Shown here in pieces: positions 40,996 through 50,199 of a stretch of DNA of 64,000 bases. Position 1 is the first letter of the stretch. The number at the start of each line of letters is the position of its first letter. Where the stretch lies: the NCBI RefSeq assembly GCF_014133895.1, contig NC_050734.1, positions 186,001 through 250,000 on the forward strand, in the 5' to 3' direction. The DNA is from Torulaspora globosa. Lineage: Eukaryota > Ascomycota > Saccharomycetes > Saccharomycetales > Saccharomycetaceae. The notes under the pieces are model-generated. The model had not been told where the DNA came from. It was given only the letters and a program-made list of their open reading frames with translations, and ran no database searches. The position numbers were made by a program, and so were the translations under genes.

Positions 40996-41535
40996 ATGGA
41001 ACCCAGAGACGAGTATACGCGAATGAGGAGGTTCAGCTTCCCGAACAGCGAGAACTTCAGATCCAGGACCGGCGAAGCCGGGGCCGGCGGACCCCTCTTT
41101 GAGCAGCCGAGCCATCGTAATTTTCTTGGCGGCGAGCAGGCGCCCGAGCCGTCGGTGACGAGAAGAGTCAAAGAACGACTAAGAAGCTATAGTAGATGCG
41201 TCACGCCGCAGAAGCTGGTCGTCGAGGAGAAGGAGAACAAGGCGGACGCGGCGAGCCTGTCGCCGCTGCCGCCGGAGCAGGGCAAGAACTACGTCTACCA
41301 GTCGCCGCGGAACACCATTCTGGACACGAACGAACAGATCAAACGCAACTCGAGCGGCCGCTTCGGCAGCCTCGTCGAGTTCGCGCAGCACCATCACATG
41401 GACACCACGGGCAAGGTGTTCGCGCATTGCGCAGAGACGGGAGACGTGCCGCAGCCGACGATCGACCTGGACCTGGTGAACTCGGCCCAGCACAGCGGGA
41501 GCACCGGCGGGTCCGGCGACGCCAGCGGTTTGTAG
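40996..41535 (+). CDS. ICS2: Ics2-like protein of unknown function
   Basis: 179 residues (S. cerevisiae Ics2 255; the disordered N-terminal half is shorter). The family signature is near the C-terminus: SPRNTILDTNEQIKRNSSG, then RFGSLVEFAQ and FAHCAETGDVPQPTIDLDL, matching the S. cerevisiae C-terminus block by block. The N-terminus carries RRFSFP and PSVTRRVKERLRSYSR, likely kinase-target motifs. No molecular function is known. It sits between LEE1 and SLI15 as YBR157C sits before YBR156C. Coding DNA is GC-rich like LEE1. Confidence 0.88.
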   Translation: MEPRDEYTRMRRFSFPNSENFRSRTGEAGAGGPLFEQPSHRNFLGGEQAPEPSVTRRVKERLRSYSRCVTPQKLVVEEKENKADAASLSPLPPEQGKNYVYQSPRNTILDTNEQIKRNSSGRFGSLVEFAQHHHMDTTGKVFAHCAETGDVPQPTIDLDLVNSAQHSGSTGGSGDASGL

Positions 41536-41562
41536 AGTTGGTTTTATAGTATATAGGGAGGT

Positions 41563-41568
41563 CACGTG
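41563..41568 (+). promoter_or_regulatory. CACGTG site upstream of SLI15
   Basis: Exact CACGTG in GTCACGTGAT context, 130 bases before the SLI15 ATG. This is a Cbf1-type site in a gap of only 162 bases. Confidence 0.5.
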
Positions 41569-41697
41569 ATCCGTGATTACAGTGTATAGAAGGACTATGG
41601 GTATACGCGTGCTGGTGGCAGCTGTTTAACGTGGAAGGGATAGAGGTAGGTGTCAATCTGGACTCGAGGGCGCCAATTGTGACTGGTATTGTGTCTG

Positions 41698-43806
41698 ATG
41701 GATTGGGCAATACAGGCGGCGAGGAGGAAGACGCAGCGATTGCCCGGGAGCTCGAGATCGATCATAGAGACGCTGAACGTATTCAACAATGTGACCGAGG
41801 AAGGCCAGAAGCGGATCGATGCAGTCCTCCAGGAGGCTAATGAGTGGTTGAATGGCGAGGTTCTTGTTGCGAGAGCGGAAACGACGAAACTGCCGAGGCA
41901 GGAGGAGGAGAAAAGCGCTATGGTGAGTCCCGAAAAGACGCTGAACAACGTGGAGTTTGATCCCAACATCGAAGAGGCTGAAGACGTTCCTGCTAGCGGC
42001 ACGCCGTTGCGAGTTGTGCGGGAAGCGCCCAGCGCGACTCCTAAGTCTCTGGCGGACGATAACTACACGGAAGAGGTGGCCAGGGACCAGGATCCGGCCG
42101 TTTTGAAGGCTGCCAGCGGCAAAGTCTCACCATGGTCGCCCTTTAGAAACGAAAAATCGCTGAGGGGAGGCTTGGCTGATCAGACATCGGCTCCCTCTTC
42201 CAGGACCGAGAACTCCAGGGCGACCGACAAGTGGGGTCTGACGGAAGAGGTGAGGACGTCGACCGCGTCAGACTCGAATGCCACCTCGAAGAGCGTGGAA
42301 CAGATCGTTCGAGACAGATCGCAAAGGAGATCGAACATGTTTGTGCCTTTGCCGAGCCGTGACCCCCTCGTTGTTCAGCAGGCCGTGCCGGCAGCGCCCA
42401 AGGTGTCGAACGTGCTCCCAAGCTCGGGTAGTCCTAAGGACCCCACTGTAACTCGAGCTCCCGTTGAGAAAAAACCTTCATCGACGCATCCAAAGCCGGT
42501 GTTGGCTAACAAGAAGATCTCCGCAAGGACCACTCAAAGCCCCACTTACAGCTCAACCTCCACGAGGATTTCACAAGCCACTTCTAGCGTCTTTGATAGA
42601 CTGTCTTCCTTGCCTACAAAATCCTTTGAGAATAAAGTTACTTCTAAATTCGCTGGTCGAAGAATTTCTGCTTCTTCATCGATAGATGTCACTGGTTCTC
42701 CGATTAGAAGGAGGTCCCCAGTGCTCAGAAGCAGCGGGGCTACTGAAACGACATATCAGGACACGTTAAAAAGCATCTTCTTCGCCAAGGATAAGCGGTC
42801 CGATTGGGGGTCGCGCTCTGGCAAGGATAAAACTACTCTAGCAAGAACTAGACAGGCGGATACCACGCGAGCTGGCAAGAACGGCGACCCAAGAGTTTCC
42901 CCGCGTTCCAAAAACGGAAGGATTTCTAAATATCATGCTTCACAGGCTGAAAATAATCGAGGATACCAAAAGAGCAAGAGCGCATCCAGAGCATTACAAA
43001 AAGCTGATATCACTGAGAGGAAGGCTGCACCGTTGAAGCATAGCGTGGAGCAAGCTAATGCAGCACGAGAATCACCTGCAAAACCTGCTTTTTCTGGATC
43101 ATCAACTTTAAGAAGCCCAGCCATTAAACTTCGAGCAATTGACAGATCTGGGCAGAAGACGAGCGCAGATCCTCAGCTGAACGGCAAAACACAGGAGTCT
43201 CATATTCGATCTCCGAAGAATAAGCCCAAAAACCAAGATAGATTGACAAAGTTTCAATTAATTCCACCAGCAGAGTCGGAAAATCATGACCTTAAAGAGA
43301 AACTAAATAAGAGGCTGTCTGAAGTTATGCGAACGCAACAGAACCAAAACCGAAGAAGAATTGACCAGCAGAAGAGAAAATCACAGTTGGACGAAGATTT
43401 TAAGCGGCGAACGAGATTATGGAATGAAATGAAAGAGACGCCGCTCAGCTTGTCAACTGCTGTGCGTAGGAACAGCAACGTTACCCCAACTCAAACCAAC
43501 ACTGTGTTATACGATCTGAGCATCACCGACCATAGGACCGTAATAGGAGAAGAAGCTGAAAGCCGCGATCCAACTGCGGACAATCACACTCTCCCTGAGA
43601 TTCAATCTGACTCAGACGATGATGCTGATTTTACATTGGCCTCTTGGGCAAAGTCTCCATTTCTGCAGCAGCAGTTATACAGGCAACAAAATTGGGATCC
43701 AAGGGAGATCTTTGGCCCTCTCCCTCCGCTGCATATTGACCAAATTTTCCCTGACATGCGGACCAATAAACTAAAACCGCTGCAACATTCGGCTAAAAGA
43801 ATATGA
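41698..43806 (+). CDS. SLI15: INCENP homologue Sli15 of the chromosomal passenger complex
   Basis: 702 residues (S. cerevisiae 698). The N-terminus MDWAIQAARRKTQRLPGSSR and following SIIETLNVFNNVTE match the Bir1/Nbl1-binding region. A long basic, Ser/Thr-rich microtubule-binding middle has many SP sites. A charged helical region lies at about 520-590. The C-terminal IN box (LASWAKSPFLQQQL, then NWDPREIFGPLPPLHID) activates Aurora/Ipl1. The protein links Ipl1 to kinetochores and spindle. ATG at 41698. It converges with CNS1 across 49 bases. Confidence 0.96.
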   Translation: MDWAIQAARRKTQRLPGSSRSIIETLNVFNNVTEEGQKRIDAVLQEANEWLNGEVLVARAETTKLPRQEEEKSAMVSPEKTLNNVEFDPNIEEAEDVPASGTPLRVVREAPSATPKSLADDNYTEEVARDQDPAVLKAASGKVSPWSPFRNEKSLRGGLADQTSAPSSRTENSRATDKWGLTEEVRTSTASDSNATSKSVEQIVRDRSQRRSNMFVPLPSRDPLVVQQAVPAAPKVSNVLPSSGSPKDPTVTRAPVEKKPSSTHPKPVLANKKISARTTQSPTYSSTSTRISQATSSVFDRLSSLPTKSFENKVTSKFAGRRISASSSIDVTGSPIRRRSPVLRSSGATETTYQDTLKSIFFAKDKRSDWGSRSGKDKTTLARTRQADTTRAGKNGDPRVSPRSKNGRISKYHASQAENNRGYQKSKSASRALQKADITERKAAPLKHSVEQANAARESPAKPAFSGSSTLRSPAIKLRAIDRSGQKTSADPQLNGKTQESHIRSPKNKPKNQDRLTKFQLIPPAESENHDLKEKLNKRLSEVMRTQQNQNRRRIDQQKRKSQLDEDFKRRTRLWNEMKETPLSLSTAVRRNSNVTPTQTNTVLYDLSITDHRTVIGEEAESRDPTADNHTLPEIQSDSDDDADFTLASWAKSPFLQQQLYRQQNWDPREIFGPLPPLHIDQIFPDMRTNKLKPLQHSAKRI

Positions 43807-43855
43807 CAGGCGCAGAACTTCTCTGCTATTACTTAAATAAGCTGCTACTAACGGT

Positions 43856-45010
43856 TTATGACTGATCACTGCTGATAAGCCGCTTCTCTATCGCCCTTGA
43901 TTTATCCCATTTTTGGACCCACTCCTCACTTTCAGTCTTGGGCACAAAATAGACCTTCAAAGCGTTGTCGAATAGTGGTATCTTTGGCTTCTCCATTTTA
44001 AGAACATCATGGAAGGTTATTTTTTTACCAATCTTGACAAGACCGCCGCTGTTAGTTTCCATGTAAACGACAAGTTTCTTAGCTGAGAAGTTTTCGTGAC
44101 CGGGAGCCTTAAACCACTCCTCAGGTCTATCCATTATTATTGAGAGCAGCTCCTGCACGGAAGTCAATTCGCCCACCTCTGCTACGAAATCAAACTGGTC
44201 TGTCGTTGGATACAAGATAAGGGCAGGATAAATCAGTTGCGATTCATAATCAAATGGGTCCTCGAGTGCAATCTTGCAGTCTCGTATTATATCCGGCGGA
44301 GCATGAGTCTTCACGTTTATAATCTTCCTCAACTTCATAGCATTGTCTAGGATAACCTGCATACCCTCGCGAGCTCTCTGTTCTTGCAAGTTTTTGACTT
44401 TTCTCAGCTCTACTTCCTCCTGCTTTTGCGCAATAACATCTAGCAAATTCTTCAATGACTTATTACTCGAATCTATTTGCAGACCAAACTCGACCGACTC
44501 TCTCGATTCTTCTAGCTTATTGATCGCCAGAAAAGCTTTCCCCATGCGATAATAGCATTTCAAATTCTTTGGATTGAACTGCAGGGCAGCTTTACAGTCT
44601 GTCAAGCACTTTCTATAATTTTTGACCTCTAATTCGCAAGCAGCCCTGTTGGCATACAAAGAGTCGTTTATCCTGGCATCATTGCAATCCACTTCAATTC
44701 CCTTGGTATACAGTTCTCGAGCATCTTTAAATCTTTTGCATTTGAAAAGCTCATTACCTTGGTTTTTGAAATTCTCTGCTATCTCATGTGGTTCGCCTTC
44801 ATACGCCAATGCCTTGAGTGCTTCCAATTCCTTGTTCTCTCCACCTTCACCATCGGTATTATCGAGCTTTGTCATGAAGAATGGCATTCTGTTTAACTCT
44901 TCAAGCACCTCATCGGTCGTCTTGTTCTGGAACTCCGAGAGCTGCGGCGGTAACGCAGGGTCATTGGGCCCTGGAACATATCTCTGGGGTTTCTTGTAGG
45001 TCTCAACCAT
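43856..45010 (-). CDS. CNS1: Cns1, TPR co-chaperone of Hsp90
   Basis: 384 residues (S. cerevisiae 385). Three TPR repeats span about residues 80-195: FKNQGNELFKCKRFKDA, YANRAACELEVKNYRKC and YYRMGKAFLAINKLEES. A charged helix follows, then the C-terminal wheel-like domain (DPFDYESQLIYPALILYP). Cns1 is an essential co-chaperone that binds Hsp90/Hsp70 and supports folding of eEF2. ATG at 45010. Confidence 0.96.
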   Translation of the reverse strand: MVETYKKPQRYVPGPNDPALPPQLSEFQNKTTDEVLEELNRMPFFMTKLDNTDGEGGENKELEALKALAYEGEPHEIAENFKNQGNELFKCKRFKDARELYTKGIEVDCNDARINDSLYANRAACELEVKNYRKCLTDCKAALQFNPKNLKCYYRMGKAFLAINKLEESRESVEFGLQIDSSNKSLKNLLDVIAQKQEEVELRKVKNLQEQRAREGMQVILDNAMKLRKIINVKTHAPPDIIRDCKIALEDPFDYESQLIYPALILYPTTDQFDFVAEVGELTSVQELLSIIMDRPEEWFKAPGHENFSAKKLVVYMETNSGGLVKIGKKITFHDVLKMEKPKIPLFDNALKVYFVPKTESEEWVQKWDKSRAIEKRLISSDQS

Positions 45011-45182
45011 GGCAAAATCAAGCTCTAGCTTGCAGTTTCCTAGTCTCCAAATACTTCGTCATACTCATTAGCTACTCATATCGACCTCTTCTCGGCCAGA
45101 GACAGAGTGAAAAATTTAGATCTCTAAGAAAATGATCAGCTTGCTCGAGCTAAGAAATACATATAAAAGACGATAGCTTGGA

Positions 45183-46670
45183 CTATTGACGGTACTTTTC
45201 CCAACCTTGGGGCTTCTTCATACCTTGTGCATCATAATATTCAACACCACAGGAGTAGCTCTGGAACGTAAAGTCGTTGTTACGATCGCAGTCACATTTG
45301 TTTTCCGTGAAGACAGTGTCATCTAAGGGACAGTTATCATATGGAATGTGGTGATAGCCGATGTCTGAGAAATAATGCAGCTTATCTCTAGGCAAGAATA
45401 GAGACGCGGCGATAGAATGCACTGGAGCGTCGCCCCAACGCTCATAGAAGAAACCGCCTGTCTGGTCCAAATAATTGAAATATTCCCTGTAGGCCGGCGA
45501 TCTCCAGAAATTCAAGTTGGCGATCTCAAAGTTGGACCAGAAATGGCACAGGTTGTAGGTTTTACCACGGTCGCCCGAAATGAACTTCATTAGGTTATCC
45601 TTACTGATAACGCTAGGGTACTTGTTCAGGAACTTCTTGACAGTTGACCATAGGGTTCTAATAGTTCTCTCATACTCGTGGATCGTAATGGTGAAACCGT
45701 AGACCTTTTCGTTGTCCTGCATCCACTGGAAAACGTCGTAGTTAATGTCGCAATACAGCTTGGTGCTTGGCTCCACACGCCAGTACCAGTCGAACTTGTC
45801 CAGCGCCTTTTGTCTCCAGAAAAATCCTGACTGGAAACGGCACATATGCCTGTAAGACTCCATACCACCGTAGATGACTCCTTCCTCCTCCATTTTCTTT
45901 CTCTCTTCGGCAGCCTTCTCCTGGTCAACAAAATTTGGGTACGACCAGTGCTCTTTTGGGACTAAGCCGAATTCGATTTCACCACTAACGGCTTCGGTGA
46001 CTTTTAGCTTGAAATGATCTGTGAAAGGCTCATCGTTGAGGAAAACCCATGGATAATGATACTTGCTATTAAATCTTCTCTCGACATCCTTGATCGAAGG
46101 CAATATTTCGCTTAGCTCGCTGTTTCTAACCAATGAGACGAAACACGCCTTTGGCCTCTGACCTTTCTTGGCGTAAGATGGCGCCATGAATTCCCAGGTC
46201 GAACCCAAAGCCTTTGATTTAGCCGCAGGATCGGTCTCCATGTCCCTAGCCGGATCATTGTTGGGATTAGCGATTGCCTCCGGTTTTTTTGAGTCTGCGG
46301 CAGGGTCTTTCAAAGCTTCAGCCTTCCCAGCTTCCCCCAGGTTCTCGGCTGCGTCTTTCAAGGCTTTAGCACCCTGGTCCATTGTCTGCTCGTCAAGTGG
46401 AACGGCATTCGGATCAGCATGGTTCTCCAAAAGGGCCTTCTCAGTCTCTTCCCTCAATTTCTCCGCATCTTTCTCCTCAGCAGTCAGTGGGGAGTCGCTC
46501 TGGCTCCCGCCAAACAAACTAGGAGAACTCCATTTAGGCATACTTGGGATTAGATCACTTAGCGAACTCTGGTCCGTTTGGCTGGACGAAGTCAGAAACA
46601 AGACCAAAGCCACGCAAACCCCCGCCAAGAGGCCAAATCTCAGCAACCTTTTACTCACAAAGATCGCCAT
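45183..46670 (-). CDS. KTR6: Golgi mannosylphosphate transferase Ktr6 (Mnn6), GT15 family
   Basis: 495 residues (S. cerevisiae 446; the extra length is a longer Glu/Ala/Lys-rich stem at about 50-160). Type II membrane protein with its anchor at residues 9-27. The catalytic GT15 domain includes KACFVSLVRNSEL, WRVEPSTKLYCDINYD and TYNLCHFWSNFEIANLNFW, which carries the family catalytic Glu. Ktr6 adds mannose-1-phosphate to N-linked glycans in the Golgi. Placement before OAZ1 matches YPL053C and supports Ktr6 over other KTR paralogues. Confidence 0.92.
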   Translation of the reverse strand: MAIFVSKRLLRFGLLAGVCVALVLFLTSSSQTDQSSLSDLIPSMPKWSSPSLFGGSQSDSPLTAEEKDAEKLREETEKALLENHADPNAVPLDEQTMDQGAKALKDAAENLGEAGKAEALKDPAADSKKPEAIANPNNDPARDMETDPAAKSKALGSTWEFMAPSYAKKGQRPKACFVSLVRNSELSEILPSIKDVERRFNSKYHYPWVFLNDEPFTDHFKLKVTEAVSGEIEFGLVPKEHWSYPNFVDQEKAAEERKKMEEEGVIYGGMESYRHMCRFQSGFFWRQKALDKFDWYWRVEPSTKLYCDINYDVFQWMQDNEKVYGFTITIHEYERTIRTLWSTVKKFLNKYPSVISKDNLMKFISGDRGKTYNLCHFWSNFEIANLNFWRSPAYREYFNYLDQTGGFFYERWGDAPVHSIAASLFLPRDKLHYFSDIGYHHIPYDNCPLDDTVFTENKCDCDRNNDFTFQSYSCGVEYYDAQGMKKPQGWEKYRQ

Positions 46671-47652
46671 CTTGAGCTCGTTGCTTCCTTGGATCCTTGT
46701 TGGCTTGTTAACGTAACTTTCTAGTTTTCATTAGGGTTCAGAGCTCGCATCAAGACTCGGCTATTAACTGTGAGGCGTACTTTGAAAAATTTGTCGAGAA
46801 TTGGGAGGTCGACGCTGAAATCATCAGCAAGCCGATCGAAATGGCCTTGCTGAAGCCATTCGAAGGCCATTTCAAGCCATTGACTGCATAGTTTGCACTG
46901 CAACGATGAAAACTGGGCTCTCGTGAACGTCGAACTAACTTAGCCACACATGTAGCGTAACCGTCCACTTGGAGGTGGTAGTTGGGGCTAAAGCCCAATT
47001 CTTGCAAACCAAAGGCTCTGTGATGGGCCCGCAAGTCACCGACATCACGCGCCAGAGTCTTTTTAACACACTGCGGAGCTCTTAACAGATACCACCTGCT
47101 GTCCCTGAAACCCGAAACTCTGCAACGGCGGCGTTCGTTAGCCACCGCTTCTCTACACGTAATGCTGAACCAAAACCTGTCTTGCCCACCACAAATTTAG
47201 CCGCCGACAACGAAGCTTCCTCAAACGGCCCAAGAGTCCTTAGAAACGCCGATCAGTACCACCCAGCACCAACACATAGGAATTGCACCATCTAAGGGCG
47301 CTCGAAAGCCAGTTTGGCGACGACTCACAGTCGGTTTGTCGCGTCATCGATCATCCCGACTTCTGAGCGACGTCGCTAGCGTCTAGCAGCTCACTCAATG
47401 GGCTGCGTATCTCTCAGGCAGCCACCCAGTGCGAGTCCAGCGACTATAAGCGCCGTCGGAGAAGGTTAGTCTTCATCAAGATGTGTTAGCTTCTTATAAA
47501 GGCTCTTATGTTGTCGTCTGTCACGGTCAGGGTAGGCCGCTTCACTATAAGAAGTTTCTTCAAGAACAGACACATCTCAGAGCCATCAAACGACTATCAG
47601 AAGCATTCAGGGATTGCTGGGATACTATATATTGGGAGAGCTAGAGGAAATT
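46671..47652. other. Divergent intergenic region KTR6 / OAZ1
   Basis: 982 bases. It contains a 9-base perfect inverted repeat GAAATGGCC / GGCCATTTC (46838-46846 and 46865-46873), TTAGGG at 46731-46736 and TTATAAAG near 47494. The minus-strand frame 46750-47145 lacks an ATG and is not called. A non-coding RNA cannot be excluded. Confidence 0.5.
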
Positions 47653-48493
47653 ATGGTTCATGAGACTTTGCTGAGAAAACAGGCGAACGTTATACGGTTG
47701 CTGTCCACAGAAGAGGTGCAAGAGAGAATATCAAGACCAGATAATGCAGCAGTAGCATTCACTTTCCCTATTACATGTCTGCTGAAAAGCAAAAAAACAC
47801 AGGCTGCAAGTACCAGTGCGCAGTTGTACACGTATTCTTTGGATGAAGATGGTTTTAAGGATTGGCGTGCGTGACATCGCAAAGCCGGCAGGGACCAGTT
47901 GCGAGGACGAGGTGGAGCTCTATTGGGATATGATTATGTTGACCGAAGGCCAATTTCTCCTTCCGGCAGCAGGCTCTGACGAAAGGAGAGAGAAACGGAA
48001 CTTGAAAAGGTTCCAGAAATACGTGGTCAAGCGCATGGGTGCACGCCTAGACCAGATCGTGAACTCGAAAAAGGCGCCTGCAGCCGTCGAAACGGCCTCT
48101 TGGAGGAAGCTGGGGTTTCGTTACACGTTGGCATATCTGCCGTTGCACTTCAAAGACGTTATATGGTGCAAGTCTGACGACGTATACATCCATGTGATCT
48201 TGCCGGAGACAGACCTAGGCTCGCGACGGCAGACGAATGAGAGGGAGTGGCTGCTTGCCCTGCTCGAGCTGGCAAGTACCATGGACATGCAACGCATGCG
48301 GCTGTACATACGAAGGGATGACCTGAACGGAGTGTCGACTTTTCTACGGAACTTAAGCTGGATTGGCGGGAAGATGGTGCCCAACGAGGATAGGAATGCC
48401 CGCATTGGGGCCACTGCCGCTGGCGGAGACGATGAGATCGACGAGATGCTGCTGGGCGACGAGGCTTTTGTCATCTTAGAGTTCGAGTGCTGA
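47653..48493 (+). CDS. OAZ1: Ornithine decarboxylase antizyme, made by programmed +1 frameshifting
   Basis: Two overlapping frames form one 279-residue protein (S. cerevisiae Oaz1 is 292). Frame 0 runs from ATG 47653 through GFKDWRA to a TGA at 47872-47874. The +1 frame resumes at GAC 47873 (DIAKPAG) and runs to 48493. The downstream part has RKLGFRYTLAYLPLHFKD, LLALLELAS, LRLYI-type residues and the C-terminus LLGDEAFVILEFEC, the antizyme ODC-binding fold. Antizyme binds ornithine decarboxylase and delivers it to the proteasome without ubiquitin; polyamines promote the frameshift. Both halves align with S. cerevisiae, so this is not a sequencing error. It lies between KTR6 and ARL3, as YPL052W does. 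Confidence 0.95.
47869..47875 (+). promoter_or_regulatory. +1 ribosomal frameshift site GCG-UGA-C of OAZ1
   Basis: GCG codon in the P site, UGA stop in the A site and C after it. The ribosome skips the U and reads GAC. The heptamer is identical to the known S. cerevisiae OAZ1 site. Confidence 0.93.
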
Positions 48494-48585
48494 TTCATAA
48501 GCTCGCGCGAACCCATGGACTGTAAAATTTGTATAGTGAGATCAATTCTTCAACTCTTTAGCAAGCTACACAGGTCATATCGCCC

Positions 48586-49032
48586 ATGTCTTACAACGGG
48601 ATCGGTCTCAAGAGCGCCAAGGGGTCTTCCACCTCAGGCCATATACAGAGATCGCTGGCTCATAATGATGAGAGCAAGCGAACACAGTTGAAGAACTACA
48701 CGGCGAGACGCAAGGCGGATAAGATAGATAAACCCAATGGCCAGCCGAGTGGGAGCATCCAAAAGGCCAGATTGCCGAGTCAAGAGAGCATGATGAAACA
48801 TCTTAGCAGGAGACAGATCGAAGTCGCAGTTTGCGAGCTCAGAGATGAGCTTGAAGATAGGGATGTGGAAGAAGACGTCATAGAACAGAGGTGCGATGAG
48901 CTGCGAACAAAGCTTCTCAAAGAGCAAGAGACAGAGCAGCGAATATCTAAGCTTTATCAGACGAGATCGCAAAGATTGAAGGACGCTGGCGAGCGCCAGA
49001 GCAACGAGGAGCTCGTTAAGACGCAGAACTAG
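48586..49032 (+). CDS. CWC21: Spliceosome component Cwc21 (SRm300/SRRM2 N-terminal homologue)
   Basis: 148 residues (S. cerevisiae 135). The N-terminus MSYNGIGLKSAKGSSTSGHI is the invariant cwf21-family start, followed by QRSLA. The cwf21 domain is at about 75-125 (SRRQIEVAVCELRDELED to EQRCDELRTKLLKE), ending in a charged helix. Cwc21 contacts Prp8 and Snu114 in the activated spliceosome. It follows OAZ1 by 92 bases on the same strand and corresponds to YDR482C, which neighbours PHO8. Confidence 0.94.
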   Translation: MSYNGIGLKSAKGSSTSGHIQRSLAHNDESKRTQLKNYTARRKADKIDKPNGQPSGSIQKARLPSQESMMKHLSRRQIEVAVCELRDELEDRDVEEDVIEQRCDELRTKLLKEQETEQRISKLYQTRSQRLKDAGERQSNEELVKTQN

Positions 49033-49240
49033 AGCTAGAGCTATAGAGAGCTCGGGCAATGAGGCATCTGAGTCACAATGCCCTCTAATTAACGCTTAGT
49101 CAAGTCCCTTTTTGTAGTTGTTTATGGTACATCGCTATAATGAAAATTCGAAGGTTTGGCTTAGTAGAATGTATGTCTAAGGCTTCGGGATCCTAGCGAC
49201 CAAACCACGACAAGCAGTTATCTGCTTAGCTCTCTCAAGC

Positions 49241-49837
49241 ATGTTCCACCTGGCTAAAGGCCTATACAACAACTGGAACCGCAAGGAGCAATATTCGATC
49301 CTGATTTTGGGTCTCGATAATGCCGGCAAGACAACCTTTCTAGAGACATTGAAGAAGAGCTATTCGTTACATTCCAAGGAACTCAGCAAGATAACCCCGA
49401 CAGTAGGACAGAATGTTGCGCAGGTGCCGATGGATAAGAACTGTATTTTGAAGTTTTGGGATGTCGGTGGACAGCAGAATCTGCGAGCGATGTGGCCAGA
49501 GTACTACCCGCAATGCCATGGTATCATATTCGTCGTTGATAGTACCGACAGATCGCGTATAGGGGAATGCAACGACGTACTGGCGACCGTTATGATGGAC
49601 GAAGACGTCGAGGGCGTGCCAGTTCTGATGCTGGCTAACAAGCAGGATAGACCGGATGCGATGGAAGTGCAAGATATAAAACAGATATTCAACAAGATTG
49701 CAGAGCATTTGGGTGCCAGAGACAGCAGGGTACTTCCATTAAGTGCATTGACAGGAGAGGGCGTGCGTGAAGCCGCAGAATGGCTTCTGATAAGATTGCA
49801 GAGAAATAAGTCAAACAGGCCGCCTCAGTACCGCTGA
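49241..49837 (+). CDS. ARL3: Arf-like small GTPase Arl3
   Basis: 198 residues, the same as S. cerevisiae Arl3. Nucleotide-binding motifs: GLDNAGKT (24-31), ITPTVG with T52/T54 of switch I, WDVGGQ (73-78) and NKQD. There is no N-myristoylation Gly2; the protein begins MF, the form N-acetylated by NatC in S. cerevisiae, which lets it bind Sys1 at the Golgi. Arl3 recruits Arl1 and so the golgin Imh1. ATG at 49241. Confidence 0.96.
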   Translation: MFHLAKGLYNNWNRKEQYSILILGLDNAGKTTFLETLKKSYSLHSKELSKITPTVGQNVAQVPMDKNCILKFWDVGGQQNLRAMWPEYYPQCHGIIFVVDSTDRSRIGECNDVLATVMMDEDVEGVPVLMLANKQDRPDAMEVQDIKQIFNKIAEHLGARDSRVLPLSALTGEGVREAAEWLLIRLQRNKSNRPPQYR

Positions 49838-50199
49838 CTGGCGGTACTGAATCCCACGACCACCGAACAGTGGTGCTCGTTCCACAGCCACACGGCCTTT
49901 ACGCTTTCTGGCAATTCTCCAAGACTTATATAGTGCTACAAGAAGATGCCCAGACAGAGTCGGGCAGCCATCGCATACAAGCTGGCAGTGTCAACGTAAT
50001 ACAGATCTCTTGTGGGGGACTATGGCGAGCTCACAGCATTGAGTTGTTCTGTGGCTTTCCGATGCATGTTCATGTATGCACTACCCTCGAGGCTCGCGAA
50101 CTATAAAGCCCTTAGATAAGAAGAATAAAAAGACTAACTGAACAAGCAAGCGATTGTTGCTCCCATTAGCTCTAGGTTATCTGGTTATCGGAAACACAG
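49838..50199. other. Intergenic region ARL3 / PHO8
   Basis: 362 bases. TATAAAG at 50103-50109 lies about 95 bases before the PHO8 ATG. I saw no CACGTG or CACGTT Pho4 site. The frame 49870-50106 has no ATG. Confidence 0.55.

Noticed and set aside
46750..47145. 131-codon minus-strand open frame between KTR6 and OAZ1
   Set aside because: It starts with GTG, has no ATG in its first 100 codons, no recognisable product and no syntenic counterpart.
47872..47874. OAZ1 as a pseudogene or sequencing frameshift
   Set aside because: Both frames are conserved as antizyme and the junction is exactly the known programmed frameshift heptamer.
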